DNA of 43,496 nt from Actinomycetes bacterium (GTDB lineage Bacteria > Actinomycetota > Actinomycetes > Actinomycetales > Microbacteriaceae): positions 1 to 43,496 of the forward strand of contig JAEYAG010000219.1 in NCBI GenBank assembly GCA_023451265.1, in the 5' to 3' direction. Of this stretch, positions 1 to 8,615 are shown piece by piece (positions within the stretch are counted from its first letter, which is position 1; the number at the start of each line of letters is the position of its first letter). The position numbers and the translations under genes were made by a program. A model generated the notes under the pieces. It was given only the letters and a program-made list of their open reading frames with translations. It was not told the origin of the DNA and made no database searches.

Positions 1-1161
1 GGTGGCACCGGGCGAGGGGGCGTTGCGGACCTGGGTGGTCGCGGCATCCGCCTCGATCGCGAAGTCGTCGAGCAGCCGGCCAGTCCCGTCCATGGCCTGA
101 GCCCGGATGCCGCGGGTCAGCCGTGTCGCGTCGGCGCCGGCCATCGCGGGCACGTAGCGCTCGGCCTGCCGCAGGAAGAATCGCTTCGACAGCACCGTGC
201 GCGCTTCGCGCACGGCGCTCGGCGCGTTCTGCCCGGCGAAGCGCCAGAACGCCGTCGTCGTGAGGGTCTCCGCGAGGTCGCGCGGCGACAGCCCAAGGCC
301 GCGGTACCCCTCGCGCGAGAGCGAGAGGAACGCGTTCGGCCCGACCGTCATCTCGCCGTCGAACCGCTTCGTGAGGTGCACCCCGAGAAACGGATACCGC
401 GGATCGGGAACCGGGTAGACGAGGCCGTTGAGCACGTCGCGGTAGGCCGAATCGAGCAGGAAGTACTGGCCGAAGAAGGGGACGATCCGCGGGTCGCGGG
501 CGCCGCCGGACCGGTGCGCAAGGCGGTCGGACTGCACGCCCGCGCAGACGACGACGTGATCGGCGGCGATCTCGCCGCGGGACGTGTGCACGATCGCCCC
601 GCTCGTGCCCCGCTCGATGCGCTCGACGGTGGTCTCGAGCAGCACGGTGCCGCCCGCGGCGCGGACGTCGTCCACGAGCGCGCGCGTGATGGCGCGGTAG
701 TCGACGACGGCGGTCGCGGGGGAGTGCAGGGCCGCCCGCCCGACGGCGTTGGGCTCGATCGCGCGGATGCCCTCGGGCCCGATCAGCTCGACCCCCGGGA
801 CGCCGTTCGCCTGTGCGCGGCGGAAGATCTCCTGCAGCCGCTGCTCCTCGGTCGCGTCCAGTGCGACGACCAGTTTGCCGCACTCCAGGTAGGGCAGCGC
901 CTTCTCGGCGCAGAAGCTCTTCAGCAGGTCGCCGCCGCGGCGGCAGAGCCGGGCCTTCAGGCCGCCCGGTTCGTAGTACAGGCCGGCGTGGACGACGCCG
1001 GAGTTGTGCCCGGTCTGGTGGGCGGCGGGCTCCCGCTCCTTGTCGATGAGCGTGACGGATGCCGCCGGCATCCGCTTCGTCAGCTCGCGCGCGATCGCGG
1101 CCCCGACGATGCCGGCTCCGACGACGGCGTACCGGTCGCGTCGGCCGGAGGCGTCGCTCAT
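1..1161 (-). CDS. lhgO: L-2-hydroxyglutarate oxidase (3' end cut by window edge)
   Basis: FAD-dependent oxidation of L-2-hydroxyglutarate to 2-oxoglutarate, a metabolite-repair step, is the known family role. The protein opens with a dinucleotide-binding motif (VVGAGIVGAAIAREL, about residues 13-27) and shows the family blocks HNSGVVHAGLYY (about 53-64), FFGQYFLL, VYPVPDPRYPFLGVHLT and TVGPNAFLSLSREGY. It ends in-frame at the window edge after 387 codons, within NAPSPGAT, so only about 10-20 C-terminal residues are missing compared with the usual length near 400. The ATG (1159-1161) overlaps the stop of the upstream acetyltransferase as ATGA, so translation is probably coupled. The pairing of a metabolite-repair enzyme with a sugar acetyltransferase is odd; it may be chance at the border of the polysaccharide locus. 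Family assignment is firm; physiology here is inferred. Confidence 0.9.
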   Translation of the reverse strand, partial: MSDASGRRDRYAVVGAGIVGAAIARELTKRMPAASVTLIDKEREPAAHQTGHNSGVVHAGLYYEPGGLKARLCRRGGDLLKSFCAEKALPYLECGKLVVALDATEEQRLQEIFRRAQANGVPGVELIGPEGIRAIEPNAVGRAALHSPATAVVDYRAITRALVDDVRAAGGTVLLETTVERIERGTSGAIVHTSRGEIAADHVVVCAGVQSDRLAHRSGGARDPRIVPFFGQYFLLDSAYRDVLNGLVYPVPDPRYPFLGVHLTKRFDGEMTVGPNAFLSLSREGYRGLGLSPRDLAETLTTTAFWRFAGQNAPSAVREARTVLSKRFFLRQAERYVPAMAGADATRLTRGIRAQAMDGTGRLLDDFAIEADAATTQVRNAPSPGAT

Positions 1162-1757
1162 CCGGCGACCCGCAGGCCGTCGCCGTCGGCGACGTAGCGC
1201 TCGCCGGTGTCGGGGCACACCCACGCGTCGCCGTCCGCCGTGAGCGGTTTGCCGGTGCGTCCGACCCAGCCGATGCGCTTGGCGGGCACACCCGCGACGA
1301 GCGCGTGCGGCGGGACGTCCTTCGTCACGACGGCGCCCGCGGCGACGAGCGCCCACGCTCCGATCGTGACCGGAGCGATGCACACCGAGCGCGCTCCGAT
1401 CGACGCGCCGCGCTCGACGGTGACGCCCACGGCGTGCCAGTCGTCCGCGCCCTTGAGCGAGCCGTCCGGGTTCGCCGCGCGCGGGAACTCGTCGTTCGTG
1501 AACACGACCGCGGGTCCGATGAACACGCCGTCGCCGACGACGGCCGGCTCGTAGACGAGCGCGTAGTTCTGCACCTTGCATGCATCGCCGAGCACGACGC
1601 CCGGCCCGATGTACGCGCCGCGGCCGATGTTGCAGTCCGCGCCCAGCACAGCCCCGGTGCGCACCTGCGCCAGGTGCCAGACGCGGGTGCCCGCACCGAG
1701 CGTCACCCCCTCGTCGATATCGGCCGACGGCTGGACCACAGCGGTGTCGCTGATCAT
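1158..1757 (-). CDS. left-handed beta-helix nucleotide-sugar N-acetyltransferase (WbpD/WlbB-like)
   Basis: A 199-residue hexapeptide-repeat acyltransferase. Repeats such as IGRGAYIGPGVVLG and IGARSVCIAPVTIG build the left-handed helix; the segment GVFIGPAVVFTNDEFPRA is typical of the WbpD/WlbB group, which acetylates the 3-amino group of UDP-2-acetamido-3-amino-2,3-dideoxy-uronic acids with acetyl-CoA. The C-terminal extension after VPAKRIGWVGRTG is also common in that group. I chose the ATG at 1755-1757 because GGGAGAGGG lies just upstream; a longer start at 1784 lacks a comparable ribosome site. Its likely pathway partners (dehydrogenase, Gfo/Idh oxidoreductase, aminotransferase) lie on the other strand beyond the giant secreted gene, so it would be a detached member of the same pathway. 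Substrate is inferred; other 3- or 4-amino sugars are possible. Confidence 0.8.
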   Translation of the reverse strand: MISDTAVVQPSADIDEGVTLGAGTRVWHLAQVRTGAVLGADCNIGRGAYIGPGVVLGDACKVQNYALVYEPAVVGDGVFIGPAVVFTNDEFPRAANPDGSLKGADDWHAVGVTVERGASIGARSVCIAPVTIGAWALVAAGAVVTKDVPPHALVAGVPAKRIGWVGRTGKPLTADGDAWVCPDTGERYVADGDGLRVAG

Positions 1758-1806
1758 GGCATCCCTCTCCCCAGTGCGGTGCACATGAAACTCTCGTGAC
1801 TCAGTA

Positions 1807-1836
1807 TTGTGCCCTGTCGCCGCGTCTGGCTATAGT
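1807..1836 (+). promoter_or_regulatory. possible promoter for the giant secreted protein
   Basis: TATAGT (1831-1836) is a good -10 hexamer; a weak -35-like TTGTGC (1807-1812) lies 18 bases before it. The predicted start near 1843 would give a leader of about 120 bases containing the hairpins listed separately. The -35 is poor, so this rests mainly on the -10. The 1758-1963 gap must also hold the divergent promoter for the acetyltransferase, which I could not place. Confidence 0.3.
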
Positions 1837-1884
1837 GACGGCGGGGATACCGATTGACGTGTGCCAACTGGGGCGCGCACGTCG

Positions 1885-1963
1885 AGACGTGGGGAAACGT
1901 CTGCGATCGGTTGAATGGCCCGTCTCGAGACACTCGCGAGGCGGGCGACTTGGGGAATGAGTC
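1885..1963 (+). promoter_or_regulatory. leader hairpins presenting TGGGGA motifs
   Basis: AGACGT (1885-1890) and ACGTCT (1897-1902) form a perfect 6-bp stem closing a GGGGAA loop. Just before the start codon, GACT (1947-1950) and AGTC (1960-1963) form a 4-bp stem whose 9-base loop holds TGGGGAA, which is also the ribosome-binding site of the gene starting at 1964. The same motif recurs upstream of other polysaccharide units in this window. A role in post-transcriptional control is inference. Confidence 0.4.
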
Positions 1964-4900
1964 ATGGGGAGAACTCGGGGAGTCGGTGCTTCGGCATCCG
2001 CATCGTGGCGGCGGCGCGCATCAGCGCTGCTCGCTTCTGTCGCAGTGGTCGCAGCCTCGCTGGTCGTCGCACAAGCACCGACGGCGGCGACGGCCGCGAG
2101 CCCCTGCGGCCCCGACGTCAACGCGATCGCGTGTGAGAACCAGCAGGCCGGAACCGACCCGGACATCTGGGACATCGAGGGTGCCGGCGACACGACGATC
2201 CAGGGCTTCGCAACGGAGATCTCTGTCAACGCGGGGTCGAAGATCGATTTCAAGATCGACACGAACGCCACGAACTACACGATCGACATCTACCGCACCG
2301 GCTGGTACCAGGGGTTGGGGGCCCGGTTCATCACCAACGTGCCCGTCACGGCGACGTTGCCGCAGGTGCAGCCGGAGTGCATCACTGACACTGCCACCGA
2401 GCTGTACGACTGTGGCACGTGGGGCGTCTCGGCCTCGTGGGATGTTCCGAGCACTGCCGTCTCCGGCGTGTACATCGCCAAGCTCACTCGCACTGACACG
2501 GGCGGCGCGAGCCACATCATCTTCATCGTCCGCAACGACGGCAACACCTCGGACATCGTGTTCCAGACGAGCGACCCGACGTGGCAGGCCTACAACCCCT
2601 ACGGCGGTTCGGACTTCTACCAGGGCGCAGCGAATGGTCGGGCATACAAGATCAGCTACAACCGGCCCATTGTGACGCGCGGTACGTGGGAGCACCGCAG
2701 CTTCTACTTCAGCGCGGAGTACGCAACGGTACGGTTCCTCGAGCGCAACGGTTACGACGTCTCCTACATTGCGGGCGTCGACACCGACCGTCGCGGTGGC
2801 GAGTTGCTCAACCACAACGCGTTCCTGTCGGTGGGGCACGACGAGTACTGGTCGGGCGCCCAACGCGCCAACATGGAGGCTGCTCGGGATGCCGGGGTGA
2901 ACCTACAGTTCCTCTCCGGGAACGAGGGGTACTGGCGCACGCGATACGAGGCCGACAGCGACGGCAACGCGTACCGGACGCTCATCTCGTACAAGGAGAC
3001 GTGGTCGAACGCGAAGATCGACCCGACGGCCGAGTGGACGGGCACGTGGCGTGACCCGCGGTTCGCTGACGCCGAAGCCGGTGGCACGAGCCCCGAGAAC
3101 GCCCTGACGGGCACCATGTACATGGTCAACGACATCTCGGCGCCCCTCACGGTCACCGCCGCCGAGGGCAAGTACCGCCTGTGGCGGAACACGGGGCTCG
3201 ACAGTCTCGCCGCGGACAGTTCGGTGGACCTCGGCGAGGGCATCATCGGATACGAGTCGGATGAGGATGTCGACAACGGCTTCCGTCCAGCCGGACTCAT
3301 CCGTCTGTCGACAACGGTGGCGCCCACAGGCCAGTACCTCTACGACTACGGCAACGTTGTGGCCGCCGGCACGACGACGCACAACATCACGCTCTACCGC
3401 GCAGCCAGCGGTGCCCTCGTCTTCGGCGCCGGCACTGTTCAATGGGGCTGGGGACTGGACGACTTCCACGACGCAGAGAACGAGGCGGCCTCGGATACTC
3501 GCCTCCAGCAGGCTGAGGTCAACCTGCTGGCCGACATGGGGGCCCAGCCGACGACGCTGATGGCAGAGCTCGTGCCCGCCTCCGCATCGACGGACACAAC
3601 TCCACCCACGACGACGATCGACAGCCCCACTGTCGGGCAAACGATCGCGCATGGCACCACCGTCACTGTGACCGGCACCGCCAGCGACACCGGAGGTCGC
3701 GTGGCCGGCGTCGAAGTGTCCGTCGACGGCGGCAGCAGCTGGCATCCGGCGGTCGGAACGACGCAGTGGAGCTACTCCTACGTGCAGCAGGGGACGGGCT
3801 CGACTCAGATCCTTGCTCGCGCGATCGACGACAGTGCCAACTACACAGCGGCTGGGACTTCGCGGAACGTGACAGTGACCGGTCCCTACACGGTCTATGG
3901 CACGGAAGTCCCCACCCTCGCGTCAGCCAACGACAACCAAGCGGTGGAGCTCGGACTCACGTTCACGCCAGAGGTCGACGGAAACGTGGTCGGCGTGCGG
4001 TTCTACAAGGGGGCCGCCAACACGGGGACACATACGGGCCGCCTTTGGTCGGCTTCAGGGGAATTGCTGGCTCAGGTCACGTTCACCGATGAGTCGTCAT
4101 CGGGCTGGCAGAGTGCGTCGTTCTCGACGCCTGTCGCCGTCATCGCTGGGGCACGCTATGTGGTGTCATACACGGCACCCGAGGGTGGATACGCCTACAC
4201 GGAGCGGTACTGGCCGTACAACAGCACGGCCTCAAACCCGCTGACGGTTGAGTCCGGTCTCGATGCGGACAGCCCGGGCGTCTACGGTCAGCCGGAAACC
4301 TACCCGACGTCGTCGTGGGATTCGGCTTCCTACTTCGTCGACCCGATCTTCGAGATCGACACCGAGGCTCCGACGCGCATCGCGGCCCGGACGCCGGCGC
4401 AGGGTGCGGGTTCCGTCGCGACGGATGCCGTGGTGACGGCGACGTTCAGCCGTCCTGTCACGGGAGCATCACTGGTTGTCACGGGCCCGGCAGGGTCGGT
4501 CGAGGGGCTCGTCTCCTACGATGAACCCACGTCCACGGTCCGGTTCGCGCCCGCCGCTGAATGGGCCAACTCGACGACGTATACCGTCACGGTCACAGCC
4601 ACACCGACCGACGGCTCGACCTTTGAGTCCGGCGCAGCGTGGAGCTTCACGACAGCCGCGTACGTCGCCCCAGAGGGAGTGTGCCCGTGCTCGATGTACA
4701 CCGCGCTCGACGAGCCCGCCATTCTCGCGGACACGGATACGAACGCGGTCACGGTCGGATCGCGGTTCTCTGTCACCGAATCGGGTGAGATCACCGCCCT
4801 TCGGTTCTACAAGGCGACTACCAATGTCGGCACCCACGCCGGCACTCTCTGGACCGCGTCGGGACAGAAACTCGCTGAGGTCGTCTTCGGCGAGGGCACA

Positions 4901-7597
4901 GCATCGGGCTGGCAGCAGGCCGAACTCGTCTCACCGGTGGCGGTCACCCCGGGAGTGCAGTACGTCGTGTCCTACACGGCGCCGGTCGGGAGGTACTCCG
5001 TCAACCCGAACCAGTTCGCCACCGGCTACACGCGCGGACCGCTCAGCGTGCCCGCCCTCGGCGGTGCATACAGCTACGCGGGTGGCTTCCCAGCCGCGAC
5101 GTCAGCCGCGAGCTATCTGGTGGACGTCGTGTTCGAACGTGTGGCGGAGGGGCCGGCGCTGCAGTCGACCTCGCCCACTGCGGGCGCAAGCAACGTGGCG
5201 CGCGCCAGCACGATCGCCGCGACGTTCACCGCGGAGCTGACCCATGCCCCGACGGTGAGCGTGACCGCCGGGGGCGTGGCAGTTCCGGGCACAGCGTCTC
5301 TCGACGGCGCAACGGTCACCTTCGTCCCCGCCGAACAGTTGCCGTTCGGTGCCCTGGTGAGCGTGCATGTCAGCGACATCGTCGGAGTCGACGCCATCGG
5401 GCAGGATCAGGCGTGGTCGTTCAGTACCGTCGCCGACCCCGACGCAGCGCCGTCGACGACGCTGTTCACCTCCGACAGCCCCGTTGTCGCCACCGGGGCA
5501 GATGGCATCCCGCTCGAACTCGGCACGGTGTTCTCGACGTCGGTCGACGGGCAGGTGACTGCGCTGCGCTTCTTCAAGACGGCCGGTGACGGTGGTGCTC
5601 ACGTCGGCACTCTCTGGAGCTCGAGTGGCCAGGCGCTGGCCACCGTCAACTTCACGAATGAGACGGCATCCGGGTGGCAGATCGCCGTTCTCGACACACC
5701 TGTGCTGATCACAGCGGGGAACTCGTACACGGTCTCGTACACCTCGTCGCAGGGCCGTTACGCCTACGCGACCAACTTCTTCGCCGGGCCGCACGTGAGC
5801 GGGCCGCTCACCGCGACCCTCGGTACGTATCGGTACGGCGGGGGCAGCGCACTGCCGACGGACACCTGGCAACTGTCCGGATACTTCGTGGACGTCTTCT
5901 TCGCTGCAGGGACGACGACCGAGCCTGCGCCCACTGTGATCGCGAAGAGTCCGGTCGGGGACGACGCGGATCCGGCAGCACCGGTGACGGCGACGCTCTC
6001 GCGCGACGTGGATGCGCCGACTCTCGGACTCGACAGCGTCGACGGGCCTGTAGCGGGGGCATCCACGTATGACTCTCTGACGCGCACGCTCACGTTCACG
6101 CCCGCAGACCCGCTGGGCAGCGCAGCGACTCTGACAGCGACAGTGCGGATCGCCGGGCAGGCGTTCGCGCAGTGGACGTTCACGACTGCGGCACCGCAGT
6201 CAGAAGGAACCCTCGTGACGCTGTTCGGCGACGCGACACCGGCTTACCCGGCGGCGGCCGACGGTGCCGCAGTGGAAGTCGGAACCGCGTTCACCGTCAC
6301 GCAGGCCGGATCGGTGACGGCGCTCCGCTTCTACAAGGGTGCAGGCAACAGCGGCACCCACGTCGGCAGCCTCTGGCGGGGCGACGGAACCCGGCTGGCG
6401 ACCGTGACCTTCGCGGACGAGACGGAGAGCGGTTGGCAACGCGCCGCACTCCCCGTTCCCGTCGCCGTCGAACCGGGACAGGTGTACCTGGCGTCGTACC
6501 TCGCGCCGGCCGGAAACTACGCGCTGCAGAGCGGCTACTTCGACCAGGAGCGGGTGAGCGGCCCGATCGTGGCGCCGAGCGGGAGTAACGGCCGATACGT
6601 GTACGGCACGCTCGGAGGGTTCCCGACGGAGTCCTGGAACTCGTCGGCCTACTTCGTGGATGCGGAGATTGCGTTCGTCGATGTCCAGGCTTCGGAAGCG
6701 AGCCCGACTCCGACGGTTACCCCGACACCCGAGGTAACGCCGGAGGCGGCGCCGACTCCGACTCCGACGCCGACCCCGGAGGTCACCCCGACGCCCGAGG
6801 CGACTCCGACGCCCGAGGCGACCCCGACGCCTGAACCTGCCGCCGTGGTTGTGACCTCGTCGCCGTCGACGGGAGCAGTCGAGATCGCGCCGACCACGGT
6901 GGTCACAGCGACGTTCGATATCGCGCCCGTAGATCCGACCGTCGACGTCGTAGCCCCGAGCGGACCGGTCGCGGGTACGTCGACCTATGACGAGCCAACC
7001 CGCACCCTGACGTTCACGCCCGCTGAGCCCCTCGCATGGCAGACCGTGCACACCGTGACCGTCAGCAGCAGCGGGACCATTCCGGCAGGCGGCCAGTGGG
7101 CGTTCACGACGATCGCTGAGCCTCAAGTGCTCGCGGCACAGTCGATCTTCGGTGATGCACTGCCGCAGAACGCATCGTGGGACGATCCGAACAGCGTCCA
7201 GGTGGCCACGCGATTCAGCGTCAGCGCCGCCGGCGAGGCGACGGGCATCCGCTTCTACAAGGGCGCCGCGAACACGGGTCTGCACACGGGGTATCTGTGG
7301 AGGGCCGACGGCACTCTTCTCAGCCAGGTGGTGTTCCTGGGCGAGACGGAATCGGGGTGGCAGGAGATGACCTTCGCCGAACCGGTCGCGCTCGAACCGG
7401 GCGTCGAGTACCGCGTCGGGCTGCACAGCACGACCGGCCGGTACGCCGTGGATCTGAACGTCCTCGCCGACCCGACCACCAACGGGGTGTTCTCGACCCC
7501 GGCAAACGGATCTGCGTACACATACCAAGAGGGCTACCCCGACGTGGTCAGCCCTCACGCCTACTGGGTCGACGTGAGCTTCGTCCTCAGTCAATAG
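1964..7597 (+). CDS. giant secreted N,N-dimethylformamidase-like protein with five DUF4082 modules
   Basis: A 1,877-residue exported protein. A long positively charged signal peptide ends near residue 45. Residues about 47-540 resemble the large-subunit domain of N,N-dimethylformamidase, with a GHDEYWS motif near 291-297. An Ig-like domain (about 544-643) follows. Then DUF4082 modules (about 640-800, 906-1060, 1165-1317, 1415-1576, 1723-1877) alternate with SbsA-type Ig-like domains (about 803-900, 1063-1156, 1323-1409, 1628-1719). Each DUF4082 shows a FYKG/FFK..GTH.G.LW core and ends near Y(F/W)VD. A Pro/Thr/Glu linker lies at about 1580-1626. ATG 1964 is preceded by GGGGA at 8 bases. No sortase LPXTG motif or terminal membrane segment is seen, so it is probably released or bound through its modules. 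Its place next to the polysaccharide operon suggests it binds or modifies the glycan; the catalytic activity is unknown. Confidence 0.85.
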   Translation: MGRTRGVGASASASWRRRASALLASVAVVAASLVVAQAPTAATAASPCGPDVNAIACENQQAGTDPDIWDIEGAGDTTIQGFATEISVNAGSKIDFKIDTNATNYTIDIYRTGWYQGLGARFITNVPVTATLPQVQPECITDTATELYDCGTWGVSASWDVPSTAVSGVYIAKLTRTDTGGASHIIFIVRNDGNTSDIVFQTSDPTWQAYNPYGGSDFYQGAANGRAYKISYNRPIVTRGTWEHRSFYFSAEYATVRFLERNGYDVSYIAGVDTDRRGGELLNHNAFLSVGHDEYWSGAQRANMEAARDAGVNLQFLSGNEGYWRTRYEADSDGNAYRTLISYKETWSNAKIDPTAEWTGTWRDPRFADAEAGGTSPENALTGTMYMVNDISAPLTVTAAEGKYRLWRNTGLDSLAADSSVDLGEGIIGYESDEDVDNGFRPAGLIRLSTTVAPTGQYLYDYGNVVAAGTTTHNITLYRAASGALVFGAGTVQWGWGLDDFHDAENEAASDTRLQQAEVNLLADMGAQPTTLMAELVPASASTDTTPPTTTIDSPTVGQTIAHGTTVTVTGTASDTGGRVAGVEVSVDGGSSWHPAVGTTQWSYSYVQQGTGSTQILARAIDDSANYTAAGTSRNVTVTGPYTVYGTEVPTLASANDNQAVELGLTFTPEVDGNVVGVRFYKGAANTGTHTGRLWSASGELLAQVTFTDESSSGWQSASFSTPVAVIAGARYVVSYTAPEGGYAYTERYWPYNSTASNPLTVESGLDADSPGVYGQPETYPTSSWDSASYFVDPIFEIDTEAPTRIAARTPAQGAGSVATDAVVTATFSRPVTGASLVVTGPAGSVEGLVSYDEPTSTVRFAPAAEWANSTTYTVTVTATPTDGSTFESGAAWSFTTAAYVAPEGVCPCSMYTALDEPAILADTDTNAVTVGSRFSVTESGEITALRFYKATTNVGTHAGTLWTASGQKLAEVVFGEGTASGWQQAELVSPVAVTPGVQYVVSYTAPVGRYSVNPNQFATGYTRGPLSVPALGGAYSYAGGFPAATSAASYLVDVVFERVAEGPALQSTSPTAGASNVARASTIAATFTAELTHAPTVSVTAGGVAVPGTASLDGATVTFVPAEQLPFGALVSVHVSDIVGVDAIGQDQAWSFSTVADPDAAPSTTLFTSDSPVVATGADGIPLELGTVFSTSVDGQVTALRFFKTAGDGGAHVGTLWSSSGQALATVNFTNETASGWQIAVLDTPVLITAGNSYTVSYTSSQGRYAYATNFFAGPHVSGPLTATLGTYRYGGGSALPTDTWQLSGYFVDVFFAAGTTTEPAPTVIAKSPVGDDADPAAPVTATLSRDVDAPTLGLDSVDGPVAGASTYDSLTRTLTFTPADPLGSAATLTATVRIAGQAFAQWTFTTAAPQSEGTLVTLFGDATPAYPAAADGAAVEVGTAFTVTQAGSVTALRFYKGAGNSGTHVGSLWRGDGTRLATVTFADETESGWQRAALPVPVAVEPGQVYLASYLAPAGNYALQSGYFDQERVSGPIVAPSGSNGRYVYGTLGGFPTESWNSSAYFVDAEIAFVDVQASEASPTPTVTPTPEVTPEAAPTPTPTPTPEVTPTPEATPTPEATPTPEPAAVVVTSSPSTGAVEIAPTTVVTATFDIAPVDPTVDVVAPSGPVAGTSTYDEPTRTLTFTPAEPLAWQTVHTVTVSSSGTIPAGGQWAFTTIAEPQVLAAQSIFGDALPQNASWDDPNSVQVATRFSVSAAGEATGIRFYKGAANTGLHTGYLWRADGTLLSQVVFLGETESGWQEMTFAEPVALEPGVEYRVGLHSTTGRYAVDLNVLADPTTNGVFSTPANGSAYTYQEGYPDVVSPHAYWVDVSFVLSQ

Positions 7598-7622
7598 TGC
7601 GTCGCTCGGGTCGAGCGACGCA
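7598..7622 (+). terminator. perfect 11-bp hairpin between secreted protein and polysaccharide operon
   Basis: TGCGTCGCTCG (7598-7608) and CGAGCGACGCA (7612-7622) form a perfect 11-bp GC-rich stem with a three-base loop, beginning at the base after the stop codon. There is no T tract, as is common for actinobacterial terminators. Only 27 bases separate it from the next start codon, so it may attenuate rather than end transcription into the 15-gene operon. Confidence 0.55.
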
Positions 7623-7649
7623 TGCATACAAGCGATCAGGGAGGGTCAC

Positions 7650-8615
7650 TTGAGCAAGGTAATGATCACAGGCGGGGCTGGCTTCATCGGCACTCATCTC
7701 GCGGCGCGCTTGATCGCGCGCGGTGACGATGTCGTCCTTGCGGACAACTTCCGCCGGGACTCGCTCGCGGCGGTACCCCACCTGCGGGCGAGTTCGCAGG
7801 TCGAGGTGCGCAATGTCGACGTGCTCGACGCCGAGGCCGTCGCGGCCGCGATGGACGGCGCCGAGACAGTCGTGCACCTGGCGGCGATCGCCGGGGTGCA
7901 GAGCTACTACACCGAGTCGTTGCGGACCCTGCAGGTCAACATTCTCGGCACGCACACGGTGCTGTCCGCGGCTGCGCGCCTGGGAGTCGAGCGCGTCGTG
8001 GACTTCTCCACCAGTGAGGTCTTCGGGCCGGATGCCTTGTGGGTCGACGAGGAGAGCGGCTTCCACATCGGGCCGGTTTCGGACCGGCGGTGGGTCTACG
8101 CCACGAGCAAGCTCGCCGGTGAGCAGTTCACGCTTCGGTTCGGTGAAGAGCACGGGTTCGCATCCACAGTGCTGCGGCCGTTCAACATCTACGGACCGAG
8201 GCAGACCGGCGAGGGCGCGATCTCCAACTTCTCCCGGGCTGCCATCTCCGGTACGCCGCTGAGCGTCTACGGCGACGGCACCCCGATCCGTTCCTGGTGC
8301 TACGTGGATGACATGGTGGACGCGGTCGTCGCGGCGATCGACACCCCTGCGGCGGCCGGGGAGACGTTCAACATCGGGAACCCCCGCGAGACCGAGACCA
8401 CTCTGGGGCTGGCCCGTCGGGTGGCTGCGGTCGCCGGCGGCGGCGAGATCGAATTCGTCCAGATGGAGCGCGCGGAGGTGCGTTCGCGTGTGCCCAACAT
8501 CGACAAGGCCCGTCGCATCCTCGGCTTCGAGCCCCGTGTGGACCTGGAGACCGGACTCACGCAGACGCTCGACTGGTTCCGTTCGGAGCAGCGTAACGCG
8601 GAGGCAGCCGCATGA
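7650..8615 (+). CDS. NAD-dependent nucleotide-sugar epimerase/dehydratase (extended SDR)
   Basis: A 321-residue extended short-chain dehydrogenase/reductase acting on a nucleotide-activated sugar in the cytoplasm. The NAD-binding GGAGFIG is at about residues 8-14, STSEVFG supplies the serine/threonine region, and the catalytic pair is Y150 and K154 in YATSK. RPFNIYGPRQ and the YGDGTPIRSWCYVDD block place it with epimerases, UDP-glucuronate decarboxylases and 4,6-dehydratases; the exact reaction cannot be read from sequence. The start is TTG at 7650, supported by GGGAGGG (7639-7645) and by the immediate Rossmann motif. It is the first gene of the coupled run to 25779 and overlaps the next gene by ATGA. 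The promoter must lie within the upstream coding end, or transcription reads through the 7598-7622 hairpin. Confidence 0.85.
   Translation: MSKVMITGGAGFIGTHLAARLIARGDDVVLADNFRRDSLAAVPHLRASSQVEVRNVDVLDAEAVAAAMDGAETVVHLAAIAGVQSYYTESLRTLQVNILGTHTVLSAAARLGVERVVDFSTSEVFGPDALWVDEESGFHIGPVSDRRWVYATSKLAGEQFTLRFGEEHGFASTVLRPFNIYGPRQTGEGAISNFSRAAISGTPLSVYGDGTPIRSWCYVDDMVDAVVAAIDTPAAAGETFNIGNPRETETTLGLARRVAAVAGGGEIEFVQMERAEVRSRVPNIDKARRILGFEPRVDLETGLTQTLDWFRSEQRNAEAAA

Noticed and set aside
6200..7627. Long minus-strand frame opposite the end of the giant secreted protein
   Set aside because: Arg/Gly-rich shadow of the repetitive coding strand; no start context or family resemblance.
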